From contig JARXKK010000007.1 of NCBI GenBank assembly GCA_030278895.1, forward strand, positions 1 through 48,789: DNA of 48,789 nucleotides, given 5' to 3'. Both the position numbers and the translations under genes were made by a program. The notes below the pieces were generated by a model that worked only from the letters and a program-made list of their open reading frames with translations, did no database searches and had not been told where the DNA came from. Below, one piece after another: positions 17,148 through 27,761 of the stretch; the stretch's first letter is position 1; each line of letters opens with the position of its first letter. This DNA comes from Acidobacteriota bacterium (GTDB lineage: Bacteria; Acidobacteriota; Thermoanaerobaculia; UBA5066).

Positions 17148-18119
17148 GTGATCGTCGACTGCGGCATCTACGACGCCGGCGTCCGCCGGCCCGGGACGTT
17201 CACGTTCGAGCAGGCGTTCGAGGCGTCGAAGGGTCCGGGGACGTACGTGTGGCTGGGCCTCTACGAGCCGACGGAAGAGGAGTTCGCGTCGGTGCGGTCG
17301 TCGTTCGAGCTCCACGAGCTCGCCGTCGAGGACGCGCTCAAGGCCCACCAGCGCCCCAAGCTCGAGGTGTACGACGACACGCTCTTCGTCGTGATCAAGA
17401 CGGCGCGTTACGGCGATCGCGAAGAAGCCGTGACGCTCGGCGAGATCCTCCTATTCGTCGGGGTGAACTTCGTCGTGGTCGTGCGCCACGGCGAGGGGAG
17501 CCCGCTCATCGAGACGCGAAAGCGCGTCGAGAAACGGCCCGAGCTGCTCGCGTGCGGCCCCGGCGCGGTCCTCTGGGCGATCGTCGACCACGTCGTCGAC
17601 GACTACCTTCCTGTCCTGCAGGGCCTCGAGCGCGACATCGACGAGGTCGAGGACGCGGTGTTCTCGCCGGTGGAAGACAACCCGGCGGAACGGATCTACT
17701 TTCTCAAGCGCGAGCTCATGGAATTCCTCCGCGGGGTGCGCCCGCTTCTCGACCCGCTCGACCGGCTGGCCCGGGGGAACTTCACCCTCCTGCACGAGGA
17801 CGTGCGCCCTTACTTCCGTGACGTCAACGACCATCTCGTTCGTGTCGTGGAGCAGCTCGAGGGCGACCGCGACCTCCTCACGAGCGTCCTGCAGTCCAAC
17901 CTGACGCAGCTTTCGATCCGGCAGAACGAGGACATGCGGAAGATTTCGGCGTGGGCGGCCATTCTCGCGGTGCCGACCATGATCGCGGGGATTTACGGGA
18001 TGAACTTCGCGCACATGCCCGAGCTGAAGGCGGTGTGGGGCTACCCCTTCGCGCTCGGGCTCATGCTTGCCGTCTGCACCGGCCTCTGGAAGGCGTTCAA
18101 GAGATCTGGCTGGCTGTAA
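17148..18119 (+). CDS. corA: CorA-family divalent cation transporter
   Basis: CorA is a pentameric inner membrane channel for Mg2+, Co2+ or Ni2+. The protein has 323 residues. A long soluble N-terminal domain ends in a helix with NLTQLSIRQNEDMRKISAWAAI. Two C-terminal membrane segments follow. The signature GMN is at 284-286 in AGIYGMNFAHMPEL, just after the first segment, and the tail is basic (KAFKRSGWL). It starts at GTG 17148. It is convergent with the Spy-like gene, 12 bases between the stops. Confidence 0.95.
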   Translation: MIVDCGIYDAGVRRPGTFTFEQAFEASKGPGTYVWLGLYEPTEEEFASVRSSFELHELAVEDALKAHQRPKLEVYDDTLFVVIKTARYGDREEAVTLGEILLFVGVNFVVVVRHGEGSPLIETRKRVEKRPELLACGPGAVLWAIVDHVVDDYLPVLQGLERDIDEVEDAVFSPVEDNPAERIYFLKRELMEFLRGVRPLLDPLDRLARGNFTLLHEDVRPYFRDVNDHLVRVVEQLEGDRDLLTSVLQSNLTQLSIRQNEDMRKISAWAAILAVPTMIAGIYGMNFAHMPELKAVWGYPFALGLMLAVCTGLWKAFKRSGWL

Positions 18120-18131
18120 GCCTCTTCTTCT

Positions 18132-18602
18132 TCAGCTTTGCCGGCCGCCGCGGAGCATGCCGCGCTGCTGCTTGTGAGCGGCGATCCAGCCGTCGAGCCT
18201 CGCCCGCTGCTCGGGCGTGAGGACCGCATTGATCTCGGCGTGAACGGCTTTCATCTTCGCCCTGGCGGCCTCGCCGTCCGCCCGCACCTTGAGGAACGCG
18301 GCGCCGACGACGGCGGCGTCCGGATTCGGAGCCGAAGCGGCCGCCTTCAGGGCCTCGCGGTCGGCCTTCGCCTGGGCGTGGAACGCCATCCCCTCGTCCT
18401 TGTGTGACGCGAAGATCGCCTTGACCCTGTCTTTCTGGGCGTCCGTCAGGTCGAGGGTCGCCATCGCCGCGCGGATTCCGCGGGCGAACTTTCCGGGCCC
18501 GCCGGGCGCCGGCTGTGCAATGGCCGTTCCGGCCGCGAGGGCGCCAGCGAGGATCATGGTCGCGGCGCCGAAAAGCTTCTTCTGGAATAGGTTGTGGTTC
18601 AT
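18132..18602 (-). CDS. Periplasmic Spy/CpxP-like LTxxQ protein
   Basis: The protein has 156 residues. The signal peptide ends near AGTAIAQPA. Two LTxxQ motifs (LTDAQKDRV near 50 and LTPEQRARL near 129) flank a helical, Ala/Lys-rich middle, as in Spy and CpxP. Such proteins act as periplasmic chaperones or stress sensors. GGAAGG lies 9 bases before the ATG. A GC hairpin (18617-18637) precedes it without a T-run. No cognate two-component system is adjacent. Confidence 0.8.
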   Translation of the reverse strand: MNHNLFQKKLFGAATMILAGALAAGTAIAQPAPGGPGKFARGIRAAMATLDLTDAQKDRVKAIFASHKDEGMAFHAQAKADREALKAAASAPNPDAAVVGAAFLKVRADGEAARAKMKAVHAEINAVLTPEQRARLDGWIAAHKQQRGMLRGGRQS

Positions 18603-18681
18603 TTCGTCCGTCCTTCCGGCGGGCTCTTTGTCCGCCGACAGGGATGAGACGCACCAAGGGAGGGGACGTTTACGGCGCGGT

Positions 18682-19449
18682 CTAGAACCTCTCGCCGACG
18701 AGGACGATTGCGCCCGTGGGGGAGGAGACGCCGCCCTTCGGCTCGACGGAGACCGCGAACTTCATGGGCGCCTCGCCGAGGTTTTCCTGCTTCGAGATCG
18801 GAATCACCGTCGTCGCATCGCTCCTCGCGTCAAAAGTCCCGGCTGGCACCGGCTGATCGCCGACGAAGGCCCACAGCTCGTAGCTCTTCTCGAGCGGCAG
18901 AGGCGGCAGGCCGCTGACCCAGAGAATTCCCTGCTTCGTCCCCGGGTTCCAGAGCAGCTTCGCCTTCGCCGTCGGATTTTCCTCGAGGCCCTTGAGGAGC
19001 GCGACCTGGACGCGCGGGTCCTTCAGCCAGGCGAGTTCGCGATTCCTCTCCTCGAGATCGCGGGTCTTTTCGTGGAGCAGCCCTTCGAGCTGGGTGACGT
19101 TGACCCGCGTGGCGCCGAGGTCGGTACGCGTCGCGTACCAGAGCGCAGCGAACGCCATGGCGAGCATGAACGACGCCGCGACGCCGAGCGCCCAGACCAT
19201 GGTCATGAGGCCGCGGTCGGGGAGCGCCGCCGACGCGGGGATGGCGAAAAGGACGGGCTCGTCCCGGCCCTCGGCGCGGATGCTCCAGAGGACGCGCTCC
19301 TTCACCTCGGGCGGCGGCGCGACGAGTACTTCCGGCAGATTCCGATCGGTCATTTCGAACTCGGCCTCGAGGGCGTCGCACCACGCGACGAGCGCGGCCG
19401 CGGCCTGCGGGTCCGTGGGACGGGTCGGGTCGATGCGGTCGTCAGCCAC
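18682..19449 (-). CDS. RskA-type anti-sigma factor
   Basis: The protein has 255 residues. The N-terminal cytoplasmic part (1-80) would hold the sigma factor but lacks the HxxxCxxC zinc motif. One transmembrane helix (about 84-106, MTMVWALGVAASFMLAMAFA) follows, then a coiled-coil-like stretch (LEGLLHEKTRDLEERNRELA) and the extracytoplasmic RskA domain with GILWVSGLPPLP, SYELWAF, GTFDARSDATTVIPI and FAVSVEPKGGVSSPTG. It probably binds the sigma factor encoded just upstream, whose coding region it overlaps by 8 bases. The inducing signal is unknown. Confidence 0.88.
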   Translation of the reverse strand: MADDRIDPTRPTDPQAAAALVAWCDALEAEFEMTDRNLPEVLVAPPPEVKERVLWSIRAEGRDEPVLFAIPASAALPDRGLMTMVWALGVAASFMLAMAFAALWYATRTDLGATRVNVTQLEGLLHEKTRDLEERNRELAWLKDPRVQVALLKGLEENPTAKAKLLWNPGTKQGILWVSGLPPLPLEKSYELWAFVGDQPVPAGTFDARSDATTVIPISKQENLGEAPMKFAVSVEPKGGVSSPTGAIVLVGERF

Positions 19450-20005
19450 GGCCAGCCTCTCCTGCCCCGGCGGCGATCGCCTTGAGCTTCGTCAGTCCGG
19501 AGCGCGTGCGGCTCTTCACCGTGCCGAGAGGTTCGTTCAGGCGCGCGGCGATCTCCTCCTGCGTGTAGCCGTCGAAGTACGCGAGGCGGAGGACGGCCTG
19601 CTCGTTCTCGGAAAGCTTTCCGAGACAGCGCCCCACGTAGTCGCGCATCGCGGCGGCCTCCTGGCCGCCATCGCCCGCGCCCGCGCGGTCGAGCAGCTCG
19701 TTCTCCGCGGCCGGAAAGCGGTTTTCCACCGCGCGCCGGCTCCGCCACCGGTCGAGGGCGCGGCTCCGCGCGATCGTGAAGAGCCACGTCTTCACCGAGG
19801 CGCGCGCCGGGTCGAACCGTCGCGCGTCGCGCCACACCTGAACGAACGTTTCCTGCAGCACGTCTTCGGCATCCCTCGCGTCCTTGAGGATACGAACGCA
19901 AAAGCCGAAAAGGACCGATGCGTAGCGGTCGTAGAACGCGCCAAAAGCGTCGCGGTCACCCGCGGCGATCCTCTCGAAGAGTTCTGGGTCGGCCGGCGCG
20001 CTCAA
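19442..20005 (-). CDS. ECF RNA polymerase sigma factor (SigK-like)
   Basis: The 187-residue product carries sigma region 2 ([61 protein letters not shown]) and region 4 ([39 protein letters not shown]). It should direct polymerase to a small regulon under control of the RskA-type anti-sigma encoded next to it. The start is uncertain: TTG 20005 gives the usual length, and GTG 20053 would add 16 residues. Neither has a strong ribosome site. It is divergent from the topoisomerase gene. Confidence 0.9.
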   Translation of the reverse strand: MSAPADPELFERIAAGDRDAFGAFYDRYASVLFGFCVRILKDARDAEDVLQETFVQVWRDARRFDPARASVKTWLFTIARSRALDRWRSRRAVENRFPAAENELLDRAGAGDGGQEAAAMRDYVGRCLGKLSENEQAVLRLAYFDGYTQEEIAARLNEPLGTVKSRTRSGLTKLKAIAAGAGEAGRG

Positions 20006-20120
20006 GATGAACCCGCGAGGAGCGTGCCCGCCCGACCGAGTTGTGTCAAGCACCAGGGGGTTACGGAGGGGCCCGGCGCCGCGGATTGACGCTGCCGGAC
20101 GGCCCCGGTACCGTCGCCCC

Positions 20121-22433
20121 ATGTCGAAGAGAACGCGTTCCAACGAAGGCAGCCAGTCTCCGCTGCCGTTCGAGGCTGAGATCCCCCTTCCCGAAGAGGC
20201 CCGGCGCCGCTATCTGAACTACGCCCTGTCGGTCATCACGTCGCGCGCGCTTCCGGACGTGAGGGACGGCTTGAAGCCTGTTCAGCGCCGGATCCTCTTC
20301 GCGATGTTCCAGAACCTCCACCTGATGCCGGACGCGAAGTTCAAGAAGTCCGCGTCGGTCGTCGGCGACGTCATCGGCAAGTATCACCCGCACGGCGACG
20401 TCGCGATCTACGACGCGATGGTCCGGATGGCGCAGCCGTTCTCTCTCCGCGCGCCGCTCGTGGACGGGCACGGCAACTTCGGCTCTTTGGACGGCGATTC
20501 GGCCGCGGCCTATCGGTACACCGAGGCGCGCCTGAAGCCGCTCGCGATCGAGCTCCTCTCCGAGATCCGCAAGAAGACCGTGGACTGGCGGCCGAACTTC
20601 GACGGCGTCCACTTCGAGCCCGTCGTCCTCCCGGCGCGCTATCCGAACCTCCTCATCAACGGCGCGACGGGCATCGCGGTCGGCATGGCGACGTCGATCC
20701 CGCCTCACAATCCCGTCGAGGTTCTCGATGCCGCGATCGCCGCCGTGGACGAGCCCGAGTCGGACCCGCTGCGCTTCATCAGGGGCCCGGACTTTCCGAC
20801 GGGCGGGCTCCTCGTCTCGAACAAGCGCGAGCTGCGCACGATTTACGAGAGCGGCCAGGGCACGCTCAAGCTCCGCGGCGAGTGGGAACCCGAGGAGGGC
20901 GCGCGCGGGGCCCAGACGATCGTCATCACCTCGATTCCTTACGCGGTGGAGAAGGCCGCGCTCGTCTCGAAGATCGCCGACGTCATCATCGAGCGCCGCC
21001 TCCCGGTCCTCGTGGACGTGCGCGACGAGTCGACCGACGAGGTCAGAATCGTTCTCGAGATCAAGCGCGACACGGACCCCGCGCTCGTGATGACCTACCT
21101 GTACAAGCACACGCCGCTCGAGACGACGGTGCCCGTGAACCTGACGTGCCTCGTGCCGACGGCGAGCCCGGACGTTTGCGAGCCGGCGCGCCTCCCGCTG
21201 GCCGCGATCCTCCGGCACTTCCTCGACTTCCGCCTCGAGACGGTGCGGCGCCGGTTCGTCTTCGACCTCGAGGAGCTGAAGCGGCGCATCCACCTCCTCG
21301 AAGGCTTCATCGTCATCTACGACGCGCTCGACGAGGCGATCCGCATCATCCGCAAATCCGACGGCAAGGCCGACGCCGCCGGGAAGCTCATGAAGCGCTT
21401 CTCGCTCGACGAGGAGCAGGTGGAGGCGATCCTCGAGACGAAGCTGTACAAGCTCGCGCGGCTCGAGATCGACGCGATCCGCGCCGAGCTGAAGGAAAAG
21501 CAGGCGGAGGCCGCCATCATCGAGGCGATCCTCAAGTCCCAGAAGAAGCTCTGGAACGAGGTGAAGGGCGAGCTCGCCGAAGTGCGCGAGATGCTGGCGG
21601 GCGAGAAACGGCTCACGAAGGTGTCCGCGAGCGTCGAGGAGCCGACGTACGACGCCGAAGCGTTCATCCAGCACGAGGACACCTATGCCGTCGTCTCACA
21701 GGACGGGTGGTTGAAGCGTCAGCGGGAGATGAAGGACGCCAACACGACGCGCCTCCGCGAAGGGGATGAAGTGCTCGCCGTCCTGCAGGGCTCGACGAAG
21801 GAATGCGGCGTGCTCTTCTCGAACCAGGGCACGGCGTACGTCCTGCGGCTCAACGACGTGCCGCCCTCGACGGGCTACGGCGAGCCCGTGCAGAAGCTGT
21901 TCAAGTTCGGGGACGGTGAACGCGTCGTCGCGGCGCTCTCCCTCGACCCCCGCGTCACTCGCCCGAAAGGCCTGATCCTCCTCGCCGCCACGCGCCGCGG
22001 CCTCGTGCTCCGGTTCTCGCTCGACCCGTTCCGCGAGGTGACGACGCGCGCCGGCCGCCGCTTCGCGAAGCCTGCCAAGGGCGATGAGATCGCCGCGGTG
22101 TTCGTCGGCGACGAGAAGGACCTCGTGGCGCTCGCCTCCGAGAAGGGGCGGGCGATCCTGTTCCCGGCGAGCGAGGTCCCCGTCCTCGCCGGGCCGGGCA
22201 AGGGCGTCCTCGGCTTCAAGCTCGCCCCGGACGACCGCCTCGTTGGCGCGGCCCTCTTCGGCGACGACGAGAAGCGCGCGACGCTCACGCTCGTGAACGG
22301 CAAGGGCACCGAGCACACGATCACGAAGCGTTACACGCCGGTCTCGCGGGGCGGGAAGGGCTTCGAGCTGATCAAAAGGGACCGCCTCGTGAAGGCGCTT
22401 CCGCCCGAGATCACGCTTCTCGACTTCGGCTGA
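20121..22433 (+). CDS. parC: DNA topoisomerase IV subunit A-like protein
   Basis: The type IIA topoisomerase A subunit cuts and rejoins DNA, working with a ParE/GyrB subunit not encoded here. The protein has 770 residues. The N-terminal breakage-reunion domain has [38 protein letters not shown] and [12 protein letters not shown] with the catalytic Tyr near 133. A coiled-coil region follows, then a beta-pinwheel C-terminal domain. The canonical GyrA box QRRGGKG is absent at the start of that domain. A related SRGGKG occurs near residues 742-747, close to the end. This favours ParC over GyrA, but the choice is not certain. Confidence 0.85.
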   Translation: MSKRTRSNEGSQSPLPFEAEIPLPEEARRRYLNYALSVITSRALPDVRDGLKPVQRRILFAMFQNLHLMPDAKFKKSASVVGDVIGKYHPHGDVAIYDAMVRMAQPFSLRAPLVDGHGNFGSLDGDSAAAYRYTEARLKPLAIELLSEIRKKTVDWRPNFDGVHFEPVVLPARYPNLLINGATGIAVGMATSIPPHNPVEVLDAAIAAVDEPESDPLRFIRGPDFPTGGLLVSNKRELRTIYESGQGTLKLRGEWEPEEGARGAQTIVITSIPYAVEKAALVSKIADVIIERRLPVLVDVRDESTDEVRIVLEIKRDTDPALVMTYLYKHTPLETTVPVNLTCLVPTASPDVCEPARLPLAAILRHFLDFRLETVRRRFVFDLEELKRRIHLLEGFIVIYDALDEAIRIIRKSDGKADAAGKLMKRFSLDEEQVEAILETKLYKLARLEIDAIRAELKEKQAEAAIIEAILKSQKKLWNEVKGELAEVREMLAGEKRLTKVSASVEEPTYDAEAFIQHEDTYAVVSQDGWLKRQREMKDANTTRLREGDEVLAVLQGSTKECGVLFSNQGTAYVLRLNDVPPSTGYGEPVQKLFKFGDGERVVAALSLDPRVTRPKGLILLAATRRGLVLRFSLDPFREVTTRAGRRFAKPAKGDEIAAVFVGDEKDLVALASEKGRAILFPASEVPVLAGPGKGVLGFKLAPDDRLVGAALFGDDEKRATLTLVNGKGTEHTITKRYTPVSRGGKGFELIKRDRLVKALPPEITLLDFG

Positions 22434-22478
22434 GACCGTGTCGCGACGCGCTAAGATCGACCCGATGAAGACAAGCTG

Positions 22479-23327
22479 ATGGACGTCGTCCTGGCCGAGA
22501 AGTATGGGTTCTGCGCGGGCGTGCGCGTGGCGGACAAGCTCGTTCGCATCGCGGCCGCGAGGGGTCAGAAGGGCGCGATCTTCGGGCAGGTCGTCCACAA
22601 CGAGAGCGTCGAGAACGAGATGGCGCGGCTCGGATTCCCGACGGTGCACGATCTCGAGAGCGCGAAGGCGCACGAGGCCCGCATCGTCTTCTCGGCGCAC
22701 GGCGTCGCGCCGTCCGTCAGGGCCGAAGCCGCCTCGCTCGGCCTCGCGGCGATCGACACGACGTGCAAGTTCGTGACGGACATTCACAAGGAGATCGCCC
22801 AGTCGCTCGCGGAGGGGGCCTTCCTCGCGATCCTCGGCCAGGCGGATCACCGCGAGGTCGTCGGTTACACGAAGGACCTCGATCCCGCGCGCTATCGGGT
22901 TTTCTATAGGCTCGAAGAGGTCACGGCGTTCGACTGGTCGGACATCCCGCGCGTCAAGATCGTTTTCCAGACGACGATCAACTCCGAATCCTTCGCTCCG
23001 CACGTCGAGGAGATCCGCCGCCGCGTCCCCGACACCCGCATCGCCGACACGATCTGTTATGCGACGAAAGAGAACCAGGACGCTCTTCGCGTTCTCTGCG
23101 ACGACCCGGCGATCGACGCGATCGTCGTCATCGGCGGGAAGAACAGCAAGAACACGAAGGAGCTCGCGCGCATCGCACAGGCGAAGAAGCCGACGTTCCT
23201 GATCGGCACCGCGGCCGAGCTCGACGTCGCGGCACTTCACGGCATGAAGAAAATCGGCGTATCCGCTGGCGCTTCGACGCCCGACTACGACGTCGAAGCG
23301 GTCATCGCGAAGCTCGAGACGCTCTGA
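22479..23327 (+). CDS. ispH: 4-Hydroxy-3-methylbut-2-enyl diphosphate reductase
   Basis: IspH performs the last step of the MEP isoprenoid pathway and uses a [4Fe-4S] cluster. The protein has 282 residues. Cluster cysteines are Cys12 (YGFCAGV), Cys96 (DTTCKFV) and Cys193 (DTICYAT), near the positions in E. coli. FSAHGVAPSVR, LGQADHREVVGY, VFQTT and IGGKNSKNTKEL are also typical, and ISAGASTPD appears as VSAGASTPD. It starts at ATG 22479, 45 bases after parC. Confidence 0.95.
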   Translation: MDVVLAEKYGFCAGVRVADKLVRIAAARGQKGAIFGQVVHNESVENEMARLGFPTVHDLESAKAHEARIVFSAHGVAPSVRAEAASLGLAAIDTTCKFVTDIHKEIAQSLAEGAFLAILGQADHREVVGYTKDLDPARYRVFYRLEEVTAFDWSDIPRVKIVFQTTINSESFAPHVEEIRRRVPDTRIADTICYATKENQDALRVLCDDPAIDAIVVIGGKNSKNTKELARIAQAKKPTFLIGTAAELDVAALHGMKKIGVSAGASTPDYDVEAVIAKLETL

Positions 23328-23396
23328 GCCGCCGACGCTGATGCAGCTGTACTAGAAGGCGATTTCTGCCTGGAGTCGGGCGGATAATTCAACCCG

Positions 23397-24784
<1,388 letters not shown>

Positions 24785-24788
<4 letters not shown>

Positions 24789-25183
24789 GCTCGCGCCGCG
24801 ACTTCCTCGGCCAGCTCTGGACGTGGACGGGACGCGCGCTCATCGCGGCTTCGGGTCTCGTCCTCTTTCGCGCGCTGAGGTCCTCCGCGCCTCCCGTTCG
24901 CGAGGTCGCGTTGGACGCCGCTGCCGTGGCGCGGGCGGTCGCGTCCGGCGGTGCGGCCATCGGCGAGATCTTCGTTTCGGGAACCGCCGAAGCCCCCGTC
25001 GCACGCTCCCTCGCGTGCACGCATCTCGGCTGCCGCGTCGCGGGCGCGCCCGGCGGATTTGCGTGCCCGTGCCATGGAAGCCGCTTCGACGCGGCGGGAG
25101 CGCCCGTGGCGGGGCCGGCGCGAGCGGCCCTCGCGCGCGTGTCGCTCGCGCGGCGCGGGGACGCGTGGATCGCCCGCCTCTGA
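24785..25183 (+). CDS. Short Tat-type Rieske [2Fe-2S] protein
   Basis: Rieske proteins pass electrons from quinol oxidation to a cytochrome. The 132-residue product starts at GTG 24785 with a twin-arginine motif (SSRRDFLG) and one hydrophobic anchor (about 16-31). Cluster motifs are CTHLGC (Cys78, His80, Cys83) and CPCHGS (Cys94, His97), with both disulfide cysteines present. These motif forms are close to the b6f type. The length is short compared with the usual 160-200 residues, mostly through a small base fold. It overlaps the regulator before it, and the cytochrome b after it starts inside its 3' end, so all three are translationally coupled. Confidence 0.92.
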
Positions 25184-26040
25184 CGGACGCGCCTGCTCCA
25201 CGCGCGGGCCCTCCGTCCGGCGGCTTCGGGCGGCTCTCCTTCGGCTTCCTCGGAGTGAGCGTCCTCTCCGGCGTTCTTCTCGTCCCTTTCTATTCGCCCG
25301 CGGCGGCGTGGGACAGCCTCGAGAACATCCAGGGCGGCCTTGCGTGGGGGTTCTTCCTCCGGGCTCTGCACGCATACTCGAGCTTCGCCGTCCTCGTGAC
25401 GATGGCCCTGCACGTCGTGCAGGTACTCGCCGCGCGAACCGAGCGCCAGCTCGCCGCCGGCGTCTGGTGGCGGTCCGTGATCCTCCTGCCCGTCACGATC
25501 GCGGCGCTCCTCGGCGGCTTCGTCCTCAGGGGAGACGCGGAGGCACTTGCCGCTCTCGCGATCTGGAAACGCATTCTCGAATCGGTTCCGTTCGCGGGCG
25601 CAGAGATCGCGCGCCTCTTCCTGGGGTCGGTCCCGGGCGACCTCGGCGCCGTCGCCCTTCACCACGCGGGGACCCTCACGCTCCTCCTCTGGTTCTTCAC
25701 GGCCGAGCACGCCGGCCGTCTCCTGCCCGACGTGCGCGGGACGGTTCTCGCCGCCCTCGTCTCCCTCGCGCTCGCGGGCACCGTGCCGTTACCGCTTGGG
25801 GCGCCGCCCGCCGCCTCGCCCGCGCACCTCCTCGGCCCGTGGTCGCTCCTCGGTCTCCAGGGCGCGCTCGTCTATCTGCCGCCCGCGGCCGGATGGCTCC
25901 TGCCGCTCGCCTTCGTCCTCCTCCTCGGCCTCGTCCGCCATGCGGAGAGCCCCGCCCGGCGGACCCTCCTCGCGGCGCTCGCCGCAGCGTGCGCGGTATA
26001 CGCATTCTTCACGGTCCGGGTCTTGCTCTCCGCCCGGTGA
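25165..26040 (+). CDS. Diheme cytochrome b (b6-like)
   Basis: The membrane protein (291 residues from GTG 25165) has the cytochrome b N-terminal bundle. Heme ligands are His69 and His83 in the second helix (14 apart) and His167 and His182 in the fourth helix (15 apart). The 15-residue spacing in the second pair is that of cytochrome b6. More hydrophobic segments follow to the C-terminus, but no typical subunit IV domain or PEWY quinol motif is visible. With the Rieske protein it should form a quinol-oxidising core. The multiheme gene begins 10 bases later and probably takes the place of cytochrome c1 or f. The start codon is inferred. Confidence 0.85.
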   Translation: MDRPPLTDAPAPRAGPPSGGFGRLSFGFLGVSVLSGVLLVPFYSPAAAWDSLENIQGGLAWGFFLRALHAYSSFAVLVTMALHVVQVLAARTERQLAAGVWWRSVILLPVTIAALLGGFVLRGDAEALAALAIWKRILESVPFAGAEIARLFLGSVPGDLGAVALHHAGTLTLLLWFFTAEHAGRLLPDVRGTVLAALVSLALAGTVPLPLGAPPAASPAHLLGPWSLLGLQGALVYLPPAAGWLLPLAFVLLLGLVRHAESPARRTLLAALAAACAVYAFFTVRVLLSAR

Positions 26041-26050
26041 GGCAGGCCTG

Positions 26051-27628
26051 ATGTTTCGGACGTTTGCTTTCATTGCGGCCCTCTTTGCCGCCCTTCTCGG
26101 TCTCCTCACGGCCTGGAGCCGCGAAACGCGCCGAGAGGTGGCGCTCGGCCGCGGCGCGGACCGCGCCGGCGGCCGCGTCGAGCGTTGCGTGACGTGTCAC
26201 GAAAAGGCGTCCGAGGATCCCGGCGGCGCCCACGCGCGCGCCGCGCTCGGCTGCGCGTCCTGCCATCTCGGCAATGCGCTCGCGTTTTCGAAGGAGCGCG
26301 CGCACGAGGGGCTGGAGAGGGAACCCGGCGCGCTCTCCACGGTGGCCCTCACGTGCGGCCGCGAAGGCTGCCACGCACGCGAAGCGTCGCGCGTCGCGAC
26401 GTCGCCCATGACGCGCAACGCCGGCATGGTTGCCGTCGACCGCTTCGCGTTCGGGGAAATCGTGGAGCCCGACGGTGCGCGCACGATCGGGGAGGTTCTC
26501 GCGGCGGCGCATCCGACGCGCGCCGAGAGCCACCTCCGGAAGCTCTGTGCGGGCTGCCACCTCGGAACGCGGCGCGCGAACCGGGATGACTTGATCCACG
26601 GCAACGGTTCCGGTTGCGCGGCCTGCCACGTGGCGCGGAAGGTCGACGACAAGCCGAGGCGCCACCCGCCCGTCGACTCGAAGGTCACGGACGACCGCTG
26701 CTTCGGCTGTCACAGCGGAAGCGAGAGGATCGCGCTCAGCTACCAGGGGCTCGTCGAGGTCGAGAAGGGCAAGCCCTACGCGCACGCCGCACCCGACGTC
26801 CACCAGGCGGCGGGGATGGCCTGCATCGACTGCCACCTCCACACGGATCTCATGGGCGACGGAAGCGCCCGCACGCACAAAGAGGAGCAGGTCGAGATCA
26901 CGTGCGAGGCATGCCACGGGCCGGTGCGGACAGGCGGCGAGGCCGCTTGGCTCGACGTGAAGGACGAAATCAGTATTGAAATTCGGAGAAGAGGAGATTT
27001 TCTTAGAAAGGGGAAGAGGGAAGATGGCCGCCCGCCCGACGCTCCGGCCCGTCTCGGAAAGCGAGGCACCCCCCTCATCAACCTTCTAAGAAAATCTTCT
27101 TCTTCCTCCTGGGTTCTCGTCCGGCAGCTCGATGGCGTCGAGCTGCCCGTAAAGCGGACGCCGCGGGATCGCAACCACACGCTGCGCGGGCACGAGCGCC
27201 TCTCTTGTAGCGCGTGTCACGCGGCGTGGGTCCCGACGTGCGACTCGTGCCACACGTCGTTTTCTCCCTCCGGGAAGCAGTGGGACTTCGCGGCGGGGAA
27301 AGAGACGGCCGGCGCGTGGGTCGAGAGGTCCGAGGGTTTCTCTTGGGCGTCGCCGCTCCTCGGCGTGCGCGCCGACGGGCGCATCGTCCCCGCGGCACCG
27401 GGAATGATCCTCGACGTGGACGCGTCGGCCGCCGGAGGCGGGAAGTCCTCGCGCCGTCTCCTGGCGCCGGCAGAGCCGCACACGACGGGGAAGAAGGCCC
27501 GCACCTGCGAAAGCTGCCACCGCGCTCCGCCGCAGCCTCAGTTCGAGGCCGGCACGCGAACTGGTTTCCGCGGCCTGGACTCCGCCGAGCGGAAGCGCTT
27601 GGCGGGCGCGAAGCTCGACCGACTCTGA
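26051..27628 (+). CDS. Undecaheme c-type cytochrome
   Basis: The protein has 525 residues. An N-terminal hydrophobic segment (3-22) acts as signal or anchor. I count ten CXXCH sites (first Cys at 46, 68, 166, 189, 217, 258, 285, 386, 397 and 486) and one CX4CH (Cys102-His108, CGREGCH), so up to 11 hemes. A 100-residue heme-free gap between Cys285 and Cys386 holds an odd basic and Ser-rich insert (about 311-354) encoded by two inverted copies of the TTTCTTAGAAA repeat. The gene follows the Rieske/cytochrome b pair and precedes the psr-type genes. It is probably the periplasmic electron relay between them; the direction is unknown. Confidence 0.9.
   Translation: MFRTFAFIAALFAALLGLLTAWSRETRREVALGRGADRAGGRVERCVTCHEKASEDPGGAHARAALGCASCHLGNALAFSKERAHEGLEREPGALSTVALTCGREGCHAREASRVATSPMTRNAGMVAVDRFAFGEIVEPDGARTIGEVLAAAHPTRAESHLRKLCAGCHLGTRRANRDDLIHGNGSGCAACHVARKVDDKPRRHPPVDSKVTDDRCFGCHSGSERIALSYQGLVEVEKGKPYAHAAPDVHQAAGMACIDCHLHTDLMGDGSARTHKEEQVEITCEACHGPVRTGGEAAWLDVKDEISIEIRRRGDFLRKGKREDGRPPDAPARLGKRGTPLINLLRKSSSSSWVLVRQLDGVELPVKRTPRDRNHTLRGHERLSCSACHAAWVPTCDSCHTSFSPSGKQWDFAAGKETAGAWVERSEGFSWASPLLGVRADGRIVPAAPGMILDVDASAAGGGKSSRRLLAPAEPHTTGKKARTCESCHRAPPQPQFEAGTRTGFRGLDSAERKRLAGAKLDRL
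26988..27013 (+). repeat. Dispersed AT-rich palindromic repeat, copy 1
   Basis: This copy contains a perfect 11-base palindrome TTTCTTAGAAA (26999-27009) preceded by GAAGAGGAGAT and followed by GGGG. It is read in frame as GDFLRKG inside the multiheme gene. Copy 2 lies in inverted orientation about 85 bases on. Such AT-rich bases stand out in this GC-rich DNA. Confidence 0.65.
27082..27107 (-). repeat. Dispersed AT-rich palindromic repeat, copy 2 (inverted)
   Basis: The reverse complement reads AAGAAGATTTTCTTAGAAGG and matches copy 1 over the core. It is read in frame as LLRKSSSSS in the multiheme cytochrome. Together copies 1 and 2 bound an insert of about 120 bases. Confidence 0.65.
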
Positions 27629-27633
27629 CGCCG

Positions 27634-27651
27634 GCTGCAACGGTCCGTTTC
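27634..27651. promoter_or_regulatory. Dyad 1, putative sigma-54 activator site
   Basis: The sequence GCTGCAACGGTCCGTTTC contains half-sites GCAACG and CGTTTC separated by three bases. It matches dyad 2 at 15 of 18 positions, including GCTG on the left. It lies 6 bases after the multiheme stop, about 130 bases before the predicted psrA transcription start. Confidence 0.6.
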
Positions 27652-27687
27652 AAATCAGCCCGACGCTGCCGCAACGCCGTGTCGCAC

Positions 27688-27705
27688 GCTGAAACGTGAC
27701 GTTTC
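27688..27705. promoter_or_regulatory. Dyad 2, putative sigma-54 activator site
   Basis: The sequence GCTGAAACGTGACGTTTC has a perfect 6-base inverted repeat (GAAACG/CGTTTC) with a three-base spacer. Dyad 1 is 54 bases upstream, close to five helical turns, so both would face the same side of the DNA. The Fis-type activator encoded at 23397 is the likely binder (inference). Confidence 0.65.
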
Positions 27706-27726
27706 GCGGCGCCCTGCTTTTCTTCA

Positions 27727-27746
27727 CTTTCTAAGAGATTCCTCTT
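27727..27746 (-). repeat. Dispersed AT-rich palindromic repeat, copy 3 (intergenic)
   Basis: The reverse complement reads AAGAGGAATCTCTTAGAAAG. It shares the core with copies 1, 2 and 4, with one mismatch. Its right end touches the -24 element of the predicted sigma-54 promoter, so it might be either a repeat remnant or part of the control region. Confidence 0.55.
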
Positions 27747-27761
27747 GGCCTGGTTCTTGTA
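27745..27761 (+). promoter_or_regulatory. Sigma-54-type promoter for the psrABC-like genes
   Basis: The sequence TTGGCCTGGTTCTTGTA agrees with the consensus YTGGCACGRNNNTTGCW at 14 of 17 positions. The invariant GG (27747-27748) is kept, and the -12 GC is GT. Transcription would start near 27772, 30 bases before the ATG at 27803. A sigma-54 activator is encoded in the same locus. Confidence 0.6.

Noticed and set aside
18617-18637. GC hairpin between the Spy-like and RskA genes as a terminator
   Set aside because: No T-run follows on either strand, and it overlaps the leader of the Spy-like gene.
20044-20049. TTGACA on the minus strand as a -35 for the ECF sigma gene
   Set aside because: No AT-rich -10 lies at 16-18 bases; an autoregulated ECF promoter would also look different.
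23383-23388. GATAAT as a -10 promoter for the sigma-54 activator gene
   Set aside because: There is no -35 at the right spacing, and transcription would start almost at the ATG.
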